From NCBI RefSeq assembly GCF_047495875.1, contig NC_092462.1, positions 37,849,523 through 37,913,522 on the forward strand: a stretch of 64,000 nt of DNA, read 5' to 3'. Within the stretch, counting starts at the first letter, position 1. Each line of letters opens with the position of its first letter. Shown here piece after piece: positions 1 through 11,900 of the stretch. Position numbers and translations under genes: made by a program. Source of the DNA: Pithys albifrons albifrons. Taxonomy: Eukaryota > Chordata > Aves > Passeriformes > Thamnophilidae. The notes under the pieces are model-generated. The model was not told the origin of the DNA, made no database searches, and saw only the letters and a list, made by a program, of their open reading frames with translations.

Positions 1-1089
1 GCTGGCACATTAGCTTGAGGAACAAGTCACCTTACTGAACCTCTTGCTCAGCAAGGCATCCTTCAAGTTGTGAAGTTGAAAAATAATTACTTTTATTACA
101 TTTCTTAAGAGAAAATAAGATTTAACTTTCTGGTCAATATGTCTTGGCTTTTCTATGAGTAGATGCCACTTGACATCTCTGAAGACTTGAGTTGGAGAGT
201 TACTTCAGGACAAGAAAGAAAACTGATAGTGATCAGGTCCTTAGCGTCTACTCTCAAAACTAAACTAGAAACTAAACTTTATTTTGCTAAGTCAGGGATC
301 AGGATCTAATGGGCTTTGCTTATGTGGGACAGATTTTCTCCCTGGTGCCACAGAGCTTGGTGCTCTCCTTGCTCTTTGGCCTCTTCATGGGACTTTGCTG
401 TTACCATAACAGCATTCTGAACAACTAAATTGCAATAAAATATGTTAAATGGCTGAATTTAGCAAGAAATGAGTCAACTGGCATACAAATTAGATTTTTT
501 TTTATTTATATGGTGTCTCATCTGCAGTATAGTAACCCATATGGTGTATTGAGACTTAAGTATAATGAACAGGTGATTTTTTTGTTGACTTGGAGAACTG
601 AGTCACTGCAGTCTCTGTTTAAGAATGAATTAATGTGAATGGTACTCCACAGAAGTTTGTAGTTGCAATACCATGCTAAATACATGCTAATGACAATGTA
701 GGCTGCAGTATGTAGAAATTTTTCTGTTGTGCAGAGAAAGAAGGAAGGTTATGGACATTTGAAAAGCAGTTGATGGCAGACTATTTTATGGTCACTGGGT
801 CAGCTGGTGGTTGATTAGACCAGTCTTAAGTGCTTAATCTAAACTGACTTACCTTGTGTGATGTACAATATTTGGCTCTTCTCAATTTTTGTCAAGAAGA
901 GAGGGTCAGAATTAGTGCAGGTAGGGAAAGTGTGTGATTGCTTGTGGTCTCTTGTTTCCTGGGTTCTAGACAAATAGCACTTTGATCCAATACGAAAAGC
1001 CACTTAATTAACAAGGAGCAAAAACACCTGAAAAGATTCAGTGTGCAGGGATATACTTGCTTTTATACTCTTCTTTTCATTTATCTTCT

Positions 1090-1235
1090 CTCCCACTTGA
1101 TCAAGACCACTTTTGATGGGGCTTTGAGCAACCTGTCTAGTGGAAGGCATCCCTGCCCACCACAAGGGGGTTGGAACTAGATGATATTTAAGATTCCTTC
1201 CAACCTCCACCATTCTATGGTTCTATGATCATTTT
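1090..1235 (+). repeat. CR1 LINE 3' end
   Basis: The stretch reads like the avian CR1 terminus: a segment resembling GGTTGGACTAGATGATC, then CCTTCCAACC, and the terminal TTCTATGGTTCTATGATC direct repeats at about 1212-1230. It is a 5'-truncated, moderately diverged + strand copy. Confidence 0.85.
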
Positions 1236-1734
1236 GGCTTTCTTCTACTGAAGATGTTGGTTGGTCTATTTGTCATATTGTAATTGATTCTTGCTATTCT
1301 GAGTTTAAAAGTCTTTCTGTCATCTTTGGTGTGCTGCCTGTAGGGAGAGGATTTAAGAGGTTTTGGATCATCAGTCCTTTAACAACTTTTCTATTATTCT
1401 GCAACAAGCAGCTGCAGATGTATTTTTTGTTCTTTTTATTGCATAGGCTACTAGTGCCAACATGTTTTCATTTCTAGAACATAGGAGAGACTAAAATACA
1501 TCCCCTTAGGTAATGCAGCAGCTTCATTTGTGATTCAGTTTAAGAATATTTGTATTACTTGAAAGTGATTGTGGTTTTAACAATAACAGACTATTTTGCC
1601 TGCTTTAAAACTAGCCTTAAGTTACAAAGTCAAGTAGAGATTTCTTTAGTATCCATTTATTCAGGTATTTATCTGAGTCTTTCTGGTTTAGATTTCATTA
1701 ATTACTATCCCAGATTACATGGAGTTCTCTAGAG

Positions 1735-1996
1735 CCCCAAGGAGAAGTACATTGAGAGGTATGAAAGAGTAGGTTTAGATTTGATATTAGGAAAAAATTC
1801 TCTGCTATGAGGGCAGTGATGTGCTGGAACAGGTTGCCTGGGGAAGTTGTGGATTCCCCAACCCTGATGGTGTTCAAGACCATACTGGATGTGGCTCTGA
1901 GCAGTCTGGTCTAGTTGAAGGTGTCCTTGCCCATGGCAGGGGAAGTAGAATTAGGTGATCTTCAGGGTTCTTTCCAACCCAGGTCATTCTATGATC
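1735..1996 (+). repeat. CR1 LINE 3' end, longer copy
   Basis: The copy runs through recognisable CR1 3' landmarks: GGAACAGGTTGCCTGGGGAA, GTGTTCAAGACCATACTGGA, the segment meaning 'cleared to the LINE consensus' CTGGTCTAGTTGAAGGTG, TTTCCAACCC and a terminal CATTCTATGATC. It is a separate insertion from the one about 500 bp upstream. Confidence 0.88.
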
Positions 1997-4900
1997 GCTT
2001 TTGGTTAATGCCATAAAGTTCTTGGGCTTCTCTTAAGTGGAGGCTTTGAGTGAAGTGCATCTCTGTCAAGACTTCTCTAACACACCACAAGTATTGAACT
2101 GCAGGTGAGATCAGGGGCAGTATGATAGTACCAGGAATGGAAGGATGGGATGTGTAAAAGGTAAGTAGGAGTTGAATCTCAAGCAACGATGAAGGCTGAT
2201 TGGTAGGTTTAAGGGCTGGTTCAATATTTCCCTAGCATTGAGTGCTGGTGCAAACAAGGACTATAAGACTGCTGGTTTTTACAATGATTTGTTCTGAAGC
2301 ACTGTCTTTATTTTTACTTACTTTCAATCAGACAGAGTCTAGTTGTGAAACTACTTGTAGAGCAGGAATTTGAGCAGTACTGCACCTCCCCTAAGGAAGC
2401 ATCCTGTAAGATAGGTAAGGTACAGACCATGTTCTCTCTGTCCTTTTTGTACTCTCAAATCTCCCTAAATGTGATATATAGAGAGAAGTTTGCAGGTTTT
2501 GGGTGGCCAGTGACATCCTCTGTAAAAGACTGAGTCTACCACAAAGGACTCTGGTGAGGTCTCTCGGTAGTCTCTGCTTTTGATAAAGGTAACTGAACTT
2601 CACAAAGGAACTTGCTCAGTCTGGACCAGATGTGTGAGTGTGACCACTGCATTTATAGAAAATCCGGACTCCAGGAGAGACATATACAGCAGGAAGTTAT
2701 GGGGAATCAATGTCATTGGAAAAGGAATTGAGGAGCAAGGAGAGGGGTTAAAGCAATGCAATTCGAAAGAGCACTTGTGGCAGAATTGCATTACCCTGCA
2801 GGAATTTTAAGTGATACGTGCACAGCAAGGCCAAAGAGGATGACAGAAGTATGATTAGCTGAGATAAATTCTCCTTGCAAGTGAAATATAATATCACAAC
2901 AGAACAATTTCATCTAAGTGGGATGCTTAGATGGGTGTCATATTGACATCCAAATATGTGAATACATATTTTTAAACAAGGTACTCTGCAGTAAACAAGT
3001 AAAACTTGGAATTGATTATGTTCCCTTCTGTTAGGCAAATAGGTTATTTCTGCTGAAAGTAAGTATTCTTCCTTCTTTCATAAGATTTGTTACCTGAGGC
3101 CTCCCATAGTTTAATACAACTTTGTATGCAATGACCTTGTGAAATGTTGGCTGCAGACCATGTCAGTATGCAGCATTAGCCTAAAGTCACTGTCCTAGAT
3201 GAATGCTTCTGCTGTGACAAAGTAGATGGTATCCAAGAAGACAGGAAGAGCTAGTTCATCTTTTTGCCCAGGGAACTCTTAGAGCAACCATTTTAAAAAT
3301 AAAATAAAGAACTGAGCCTTATTTTCCTCAGTGTCTTTCTTGAACTCACGGGTTCAAACACCAGCAGAAATTACCTCAGATGTTAGTAAATATTACTGAA
3401 TAACAAGAAGTTGTTTTTACCCGTTATTTGGAATCAGTGTTAGAGAGACTCAAGTGGATTATTGCAAGTCACTCAGAACTTGAATACTAAGTTCTATCAA
3501 ACTCCTTCATTATAGCAGAACATTGAGCTGTTACCAAATTCACATCTTTACAGTTCCTCTCCTTTATTACATGTCCTTATTTTTGAGCATGCCACTTACT
3601 TTTCCGTAAGCAATGCTCTTGCATCTCAGATATAAGGCAGAATAAAATTTTTGATCTTCCTCCCCTAACTTGTTTTGCCTTGGCCCCTTTTTATTTTTTC
3701 TGAGTCATGAGTCAATATCGATGACTGTGGTCTGCTGGTATCTATTGAAAACTCAGCAACTTCTGTATTGTAGAAGCTTATGTACTAGTGATTGTCCTGT
3801 TCTGCCTTATCAGATAAGACATAAGGCATGAGGGGGAAAGGTATTTTACTCCATGTTGATGACTAGCAGTTTATCACAGGTATCTCTCCCTGGCAAAACA
3901 ATTTTCTCTCAAGGAGCTACTTGGGACCTGAGAGAAAACAGGCAAGAAACAGCAAGCTGGGTAAATTCTCATGATCCCACTCCTAATCTGAGGCAACATG
4001 ATTGTCTTGTGATGAAATAGTTTGATGAAAGCTTTTGTGAAATAGGACTTAGAGGCAGTGCTGCATGTGATGCTTAAAACACTTCAAAAAGTTGTAGAGA
4101 TTGAGGGCTTTAAACATTATTTATTTTCTGAAATGGTTGCAGTTGTGCCATGGATCTTTCTCCTCCTTTGAGAAACTGAGTTTTTTGCATTTCTGTATGC
4201 TTTTGGTTTTGTTTTTCCCGTCTGCAACTGGTCTTGCAGTAGGTAGAATTTCTAATTACTTGGGTGGAGGTTACCGTGGTGGGGATGGAAGTGGAAGGTA
4301 TGCAACCTTACAGGATGGATCCCTTTGATAGTCAGACCACTGTGTTGTGGGAATTATAGCTTATTTTATTTATTCTGGAGTTAGTGAGTATGTAGAGTGA
4401 AATCTATTTAGAAATATTTCACTGGATGTGTTGATATTCTCTTTTGTCTGTGTTTCATCCTGTATACTGAAAACTTACTGTTTTTGGTCATAAGTGTTCT
4501 GGAGTCTTTTTGACCTGTGGAACAAAAATATTTGAAGGACTAAGTAAAGCAGCATGACACTTTACTTATTCTGTCTATGCCCTACACTGAAATGGGGTAT
4601 GTGAGATCCACACATGATTCAAAGCAAAGAAAAATATACATGCTGGGTTTTTTCCTCTCTCTCATAGGCTGGCAGAACAAAATCATGCTAGAAGCTTGGC
4701 TGAGAACAGGTATTATTTTAGCATCTTCCCAGCATGAGTCTAGTCTATAATGAAATCTGTGAATCCAGCTCGTAGTCCTTTTTTCTTCCTCTTCCTCCCC
4801 CCTCCTCCGCCCCCAAGGTAACTAACTGAAAAAGTGAAAACAACTCCCTCCTGTTTAGTGAAATAACTGAAAATGCTAAACTCTGCATCAGTTCTCTCAA

Positions 4901-5906
4901 GTGACTTTTTTCCTTCAATAAGCTTTGATCAACTGCATTAAGTTGATGTGAACAAAGCAAAATACTTTAAATATATTGAGATCCTTACTAAAGTGATAGT
5001 TGTGTAGGTCTGTATCAGAGTACCTATGACAGAAGCTTTATTCCAAATGCTCCTTTTTTGCATAGAGTAGGAACTTGCATCAGGTGAGCTCTGAATGCTA
5101 TTCATTTATTCTCAGTTAAAAGTCCTTGAACCCTCCCTTATGATATAAGAACAAACATTGTATTTGTGTTTCATGGTAATTGCAGGATTGTATATTCACC
5201 CAAGAGGTAAGAAAGGTAAAAGCTGCACTGGATAACTACATATGGATTGGCTTCCTCTGTTACTAAAATATTAAACTATATCAGTTTTATAGGGTTTTTT
5301 TCACAAGGAGCACCAGAATATTGCAGTGCTCCATAGCTGTCTTTATTCAGCTAGGTATGAACATGTATATTCTAAAAATGTAAGGTTTTTTAAATTTCAT
5401 TTTGCAGCCGTAGGTAATGAAAACACTGCTGGATTCTACTTAATTATTTCCCTTTTCATTTTTTATTCATTATTGATTTTTGTCTAGATGAACAAGTTGC
5501 TTTTATAATCATTGCTTTTAATTAGAAAGCCTTTTTTCAGTATGATATTTCATTTTAGAAAACAAGCAAATCCACTTTTCTATCACTTTGTGTTCTGACA
5601 TTATTCACAAAGGGTTTTAGGGAGTTGCTAGTGTTGAACTAGATAGTTGACTGAGGAAAATGAGATTAAACAACTTTCACATTTGCAGTTTTATTGCCAG
5701 CGACAACTCCAACCCTCTTGGCAGCTGACCTGTCTTACAGCCCTAGTAAGACATCTCCCTCCCACTTTTTCCTTTTACTTTGTGTAGCTCCTAAGCATGT
5801 TTCCAAAGGGAAACAGTGATGTTTTCTATACCTGCATTCTTGTCTTCTGCAAAAAGCTACCTAATTTGCAAAATAAAATGACAATAACACCCTTTTTTAA
5901 GTTGCT

Positions 5907-5926
5907 TTGTTGTTGTTGTTGTTGTT
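5907..5926. repeat. (TTG)n microsatellite
   Basis: About six uninterrupted TTG units in intron 1. No coding or regulatory role is apparent. Confidence 0.9.
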
Positions 5927-6099
5927 TTTACAGGTCAGGTAGTGACTATTTATATCATCTCACTGTTTTGGAAACACCCATTGCAGTGACTCATACATAA
6001 TTCCTTAAGGAACAAAATAACATCTAAAAAGTAAAGAAACATGCACCAACCTGGAGCTAGAAAGCCCATAGCAAATCCTAACTCCAGCCCTATAGAAAA

Positions 6100-6350
6100 A
6101 AACAATGATCTGTCTTTCTGGTCTTTCATCTCAACACACCTATCTACCTTCTCCTTCATTCTGGTTACCCTTCTGTGTACTTTCTCTAACTTCTTTTGAG
6201 ATTTGGAGACCAGAACTAAATATTACTGAACACATGAATGCCTCAAAATTTTATGAAGTCAAAATGATGGTCACTTTAAGCATCCTTCCTGATGATGCCC
6301 ACCATTTTGTTGACTCTTGTAGCTGTCTCTGCACTTTGAGCAGGAATTAG
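6100..6350 (-). repeat. Diverged internal CR1-like fragment
   Basis: The order of phrases (TTCTGTGTAC, GAGACCAGAACT, then TCCTTCCTGATGATGCCCAC and TTTGTTGACTCTTGTAGCTG) follows the reverse complement of the avian CR1 region before the 3' UTR. Divergence is high, so boundaries are approximate. Confidence 0.5.
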
Positions 6351-6949
6351 ATGTGAGTTGGTAAGACCTGAGAGCTCAGAAGTGTTCTGACTAGTGGCAA
6401 AATCTTCCTTTTGATTTCTAGGATAAGTGTGAAATTATGCTCCCTACAAAAATTCTCTCAGGGCTTTATTTAGACCTATGGCAACCTTCTATTTCCTTGC
6501 AAAATGTGCCTTTTCACATGTCATTATACTTCCCTTTTCTCACACTGGCTTTTGAGTTCCTCAAAAAATGTTGGAAGAACAAAATAATATAGCACTTCTG
6601 TGTATTGTATGTCTTCCCTGTTTAAACTACAGAAGTAGAGAGCTCAGAAAGTTTCTTGAATAACTTTTATTCTGAATTGGAGCCTGTCTGACTCTCATTG
6701 TTGTCATGTTAACCTAAAAATATTATATACTGTTTTTTCCTTAATTTCTGAAGTTTTTTTATGCAGAATGATATGTGAGGAAAATACTGTAATGTAGTAG
6801 TAAGTATTGTGTAGTTTAGTTACACATGGACATGAGTCAGCATTGTGCCCTTGTCTCAGTAAAGGCAAAGCGTGTAATGGATGGATGCCCTAGAAAGAGC
6901 TTAGCTGTCTGGAGCAGTGTGTCTGGTTTCTCCTTCTGCACTGCTCCAG

Positions 6950-7330
6950 TACAGGAGAGATGTTAAGAGGTGCAGAGGACTAGTAAAGACCTGCTATGAA
7001 GACTGGGTTTGGCTGGAGGAATGTCTAATGGGGAATCTAATTGCATCTTTTCACCTTGAAAAGTGAGGTTACAGAGAAAATGGAAATAAAAATCTGAGGG
7101 GTGCACACTTGAAAGGACAAGAGACAATCGCCATAAGAAGCAACATGAGAAACTTCTACTGAGTTGTGAGAAAAATAATTTCACTGTGAGCTGAGTCAAG
7201 TGACTGGAACAGGTTGTCCAGAGAAACTGGGTGTTTTCAGGGTGTGACTGGACAAGCCTCTCAGAAATCTAACTGCCTTCAGCAGGTTTAAACAGGTGAC
7301 TTCCTTCTGCCTTCAATTTTTGTTTAATTC
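6950..7330 (+). repeat. Diverged CR1 3' fragment
   Basis: CR1-like landmarks appear in order: GACAAGAGACAATCG, AAGCAACATGAGAAACTTCT, TGACTGGAACAGGTTGTCC, GAGAAACTGGGTG and TGGACAAGCCTCT. The terminal octamer repeats are not preserved. The copy is old. Confidence 0.6.
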
Positions 7331-8453
7331 TGTATTTATGAATAGATAGTGAGACATTGCTAAAATGTGTGTGTTGATTCCAGCAGATTTTGGTATGATC
7401 TAACATTTTTCCTGCTTACAAATAAATAATCTAATCTTAGCAGGAAATCTGAACTTTCAGCAATGTTTCCCTGTCATCGTCTTGGATAGGATTATTGGAA
7501 AAAGCAGTGACTGTTTTGGAGTGCATTTGTGGGTGGGGCTGTTGTGCTCTGGAGACTTCACACTCAGACACTTCAGAGCCTTTCTGTCTAGTTTCTTCCA
7601 AAATCACCCACCCTTGTTCTAACCCCATCACCCTTACTGATCACTGAAAATATCAAGTGGGGAGACAAGGAGGAGAGCTGTAAAATTGTTTTAAGCAATT
7701 ATGCAGAAGATGCCAGTGCCTGTGGTAATCTCTTCAGCCCCAGCACTGCCTTTCCAAGCAGGCGTCTCATTTCTGCCTGCTGTCCCCAGTGCCATCAGCA
7801 TAACCTCACAGCTCTAAATAAACAGCACTGCTGTTGCAGCATAGGGAGTAATGCCTGGTGGGAGCAATTTGGGTGGGGAGGTGTGGGGTGTGAAGGGTAG
7901 GGATTATATATGCCTCGCAGCTGCCAGAGATGTGTGTGCTAGACTGCATGTAGTCACAGTATTCTTTCCCGGCACAGGAGCATGTTAAGGCTGTGCTTAG
8001 CAACAACTGAGACCTTGTAGAGGTCTGAGCCACCAGTATGCATAGTGTCAAAAACACCTGTCCAAGAGTGGACCCAAGGATGCCATGCTTTGTACTGTGG
8101 CACCTTCTCCTTCATAAAATGCAGTCAATGCACCCTGCAAATCACTTTGGTGTGCAGCTTGAACCACATTCAAGTTAACATGTCCTACATGGATATTTGG
8201 TCTTTGGGAATGTTTCAGGCATTAGCCATTCCCAGGACCAACTCACTAAGGTAAGTGTGGACAGTAGCTAGTGATGTCCTCCAGCAATTAGTAGCTTTAG
8301 TAAAAGGTGTTCATCGAGCCCCTCAACAGAGATTTATCCCTTCTTGCTTAGCATGTATTTAGTACCAACTGTCAGTGTGTTAAGCTACTGAATGTAAATA
8401 AATAAAGGGTCATCAATTCACATAGTCTTCTGTTTTTCTATGTGTGTATATAG

Positions 8454-8908
8454 GATGACAAAGAAGCCAACAGACCTCTGCTGAACAAAGGAGACCATGG
8501 ACTAGGAAATGAGAAGTTCAAGCCTGTGGTACCTTGGCCTCATGTTGAAGGTGTAGAAGTGGACTTGGAATCCATTCGAAGGAAAAATAAGGCCAAAAAT
8601 GAACTAAATCATCATGGTGGTGATAACAAACAGCAAAACATCATCCAGAGGCAGTATTTCACATTTAAACCTCAGACATTTGTATACCCAGATCCTGTTT
8701 TACGACCTGGAGTCCTTGGTAATTTTGAACCCAAAGAGCCTGAGCCTCATGGAGTTGCTGGTGGCCCTGGAGAGGAAGCAAAGCCATATGTTTTAGGACC
8801 AGATTACAAAGAATCCATTCAAGCCAGCATTAAAGAGTTTGGGTTTAATATGGTGGCAAGTGATATGATCTCACTAGATCGGAGTGTTAATGACTTGCGT
8901 CAAGAAGA
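8454..8908 (+). CDS. GALNT7: GALNT7 exon 2 (stem region)
   Basis: The exon is 455 nt, preceded by a TATATAG acceptor and followed by a GTAAGC donor. It begins in phase 0 (visible residue 1, DDKEANRP...) and ends two bases into a Glu codon completed by exon 3. It encodes the stem, including the [18 protein letters not shown] stretch typical of GALNT7 and the start of the catalytic region ([18 protein letters not shown]). The last exon base is A, not the consensus G, so the donor depends on its good intronic half. If the intron were read through, a TAA follows immediately. Confidence 0.95.
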
Positions 8909-11900
8909 GTAAGCAAACCTTTTGTTTTCTTTTAGCTCTTTATGGTATTCAATTAGTTTCTTTCCATATATCTTAACTGATGCTTAAAATAATCTTATTT
9001 ATTAGGCCAAATACTTAAAGCTTCTTGTACCGAGAGGCAAGAGCCATATACCAGATATTTCCATATATTCTTCTTAATGCTGTTGCAATTATTCCTTTCA
9101 TGAAGAGTTAATCTGTAGTGATTTATCTCTGAAGTCATCTGTTTTAGTGTCTAATTGCATGTATTTTCATGTTCTATGTCTAGCCACAGTCTTCTTTGTC
9201 ATATCTTTTTTTAATCCATAACTTCTTAGGATTTGTCTTGGAGGAAGGATTGTCTCTATTAGACGCTCCTAGTTAGTTTGTTCAGTTTTGGTTTACTCCG
9301 ATGATTTTAAAATGAAACATAAAGAGAGAACAGAAACAAAAATACTGTTCTCTTCAGGTAACGCTGCTTAATTACCTGCAGTAAGAGAAATATGGATCTG
9401 CCATAATGATGGTTGGAACAGTCTTCTAATAGTTTCTCACAGCCTGTGTCATAAAGAAGGAAGCAATTTTAGATAAAACATTTTTTTTTACTTCCTGGGA
9501 GGGTGTCTACTTTGTTGTGGGAAAATTCTGGTAAATTACTCGTATTTGCTCAATCATCATGGCCAGGCTTCACAAACAAAGATTTGGGAAGGGCTCTCCC
9601 CACGTGGGTGTGTCCTTCGAGCCTGCACAGTGGATTTTTTTAGGTGAGGCACAGCGTGCGCAGAACTGGCCCCACCCTTTGCTCCTAAGGTTCATCTGCC
9701 GCAGCCGAGCTTGGACAGTGACAGTGAAGTCCTCAGGACTAGAACCTACAGTCCCCAGTATTCCCGGGAGGTCTTCCATCCAAGAACTACCCGGGCCTGA
9801 CCCTGCTTAGTTTCTGAGATCTGAGGGGATAAGGTGTCAGGGTGGCATTTAACTGCTCAGTAATGACAACCAGCTTTACACAGTCTATTCTGCCCTTTCA
9901 TATATGTTGGAGCCAATTTTACTTTTAGGCTAATTTGCATTTGATATAATTTTCCTTGCTAAATATCAGCTAAGGACAGGTCTCTGAGCAAACTGATTGA
10001 TTGGTAAGTCGTTTTTTAGTCTGTTTTTTGGTTGGAATTTTGTGAAGGGTGTATGAGTTTAAATATGAAATGAAGTACTTTGCAACTTTCACTTCCCCCT
10101 CATCCCTAGCATTGGAACTGTGCTGATCCCTAGACTGGGTGCCAGCCTCTGAGCTTATGTTTCCAGCTGTGGCAGCTGATCTGTTTGGCTGGTCCCTGTC
10201 TGGTTACTGGGCTTCTGCTCTGGCCTTTTATGGTGGGTGTTCTTTCCATTCTTCAAGGCAGGAGACAACTGGCCAGCTGAGGGTCTGACTCATACCTATG
10301 CATGTACACCTGCTTGAATTTACTACCCAGTGTGTACTCAATGAAAGCAAATGAAGTACATAGAGCATAGCATTTCCCTTTGTGCTGTGATCCTCAGGTA
10401 ACTTACTAAAGGTTTCCACTTGCTGGCAGTCAGAGGAGAGGACTGTTCCTGTTCACTGCCTGTGGCAAGGAAGTGCCACCTGTCCTGTGGGTTCACTTTG
10501 TTTTTCTTTCTTTGCTGTGGTCAGCATTTGGTCCTCTGTGCTTAAAAGAGGGGAAGAAATGATCTGCTAAACTGTGTATGTCAGCATTTTCTTTTTAAGA
10601 GGTTATTCCCTAGACACTGCTGCTCCTGCTGAGGCATTTGCAGCCATTGGGATCCCTTTTATAGGAAGAAACAGGACCAAGAAAACAGAGAAAAAGCATT
10701 TCCCCGTCAGGTGTTGTGATTAACTGAGCTGAGGAAAGCTGCTTGCTGCCTGCTGTTGCCAGGAGTTCATCTTAGCAGAACAGGGCTTTGGCCCTGCCTT
10801 CCATAAAGAGAGAAGGGGAATGAGGTGGAAGCACACTCCCCTTCTTGCCCTCAACTCTGTAAGGACAACAAAGCAGAAATGGCAGCATGGTGTGTGCAGG
10901 TGGGACTGCGCTACCTCTGCCCCGGCTAGCAGTCACATCTTTGGCAGCAGAACTCAAGTACTCCTTCCCTTCCATTTTTACCCAAGGCGAAAGGCATCAG
11001 AGAGCATAGATATCTGCCAAATAGCTCCACACGTGTAGCTTCCTGAACTATTTTTGGCGTAATCTCAAAATCTGTCTTTACGTCTGTTCTGAAGAACATT
11101 AATAAATAGAAATTCCCAAAGATGATTAAATATTTCAGGGAAGAGGAGGGCCAGCCATGAAAAGATGATTTTCAGAAACAGTTTCCTTCAAGCACAGCTG
11201 CAGATAAGCCTTCATGGAGGTGAAAGCCAGTAGCTCAAATCAAAATTAGGTTTTATTATTTAATGTTCTAAGCAAGTAAACAAAACAGCATGAAAAAACA
11301 ATGGGAACAAAAGACATCTTTTAGATATCATTTCATTTACTGAATACTTGGGATGCTTGCAATTGCCCTAAATAAGTTAAAGGTTTATAGCTTTCATGTG
11401 TCTCCTGAGAACAGCAGAAGAGAGGGGAAGCAAGTGATATTGACTGATGGTGTTGTATGCTTTTAGGCATCCACATCCTCACTTACCTGCTTATCCCCCA
11501 GTATGAGCAAGAAATGCAGCAAAAGGTAGCAGATTGCCTATTGAATGCACCGTTTGTTTTCCTCCTACCAATTTGTTTAAAAAGACCATAAGCCTTTGTG
11601 GTTGTTAAGGCTGGTCTACATTCAGTTTAATCCTACTGAAGAGCATTATAGTAATATTTTTATGGTTAATGCAATCTTGACATTTCTGATTGAGGAGGAT
11701 CTTTCTGGTAAAGACCAGGTTATTTTTTCATAGACAGGTAGATCTCACCTCAGCCCTCTCTTCCTTCAAGCAGCAGAATTTTTAAGCTTCACCCTATGCA
11801 GTCAGGTTTGTTCAGTGAAGTATGTCAAATGCTTTCCCAAGCTGTGCTAGCAAGAGTGAAATAGTGCTGTAAGAGTTGTCTCTCCCAGCTGAAAAGCTAT

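Larger units (their letters stand above)
1..8453. other. GALNT7 intron 1, 3' part
   Basis: Intronic sequence to the exon 2 acceptor. Apart from the CR1 pieces listed separately and a (TTG) microsatellite at 5907-5926, I see AT-rich unique-looking sequence with only short chance reading frames. No exon-1-like sequence (start codon plus membrane anchor) was found. Confidence 0.8.

Noticed and set aside
9559..9810. Open frames over the 5S-derived element.
   Set aside because: They overlap the 5S-like sequence on both strands and have no protein-like features.
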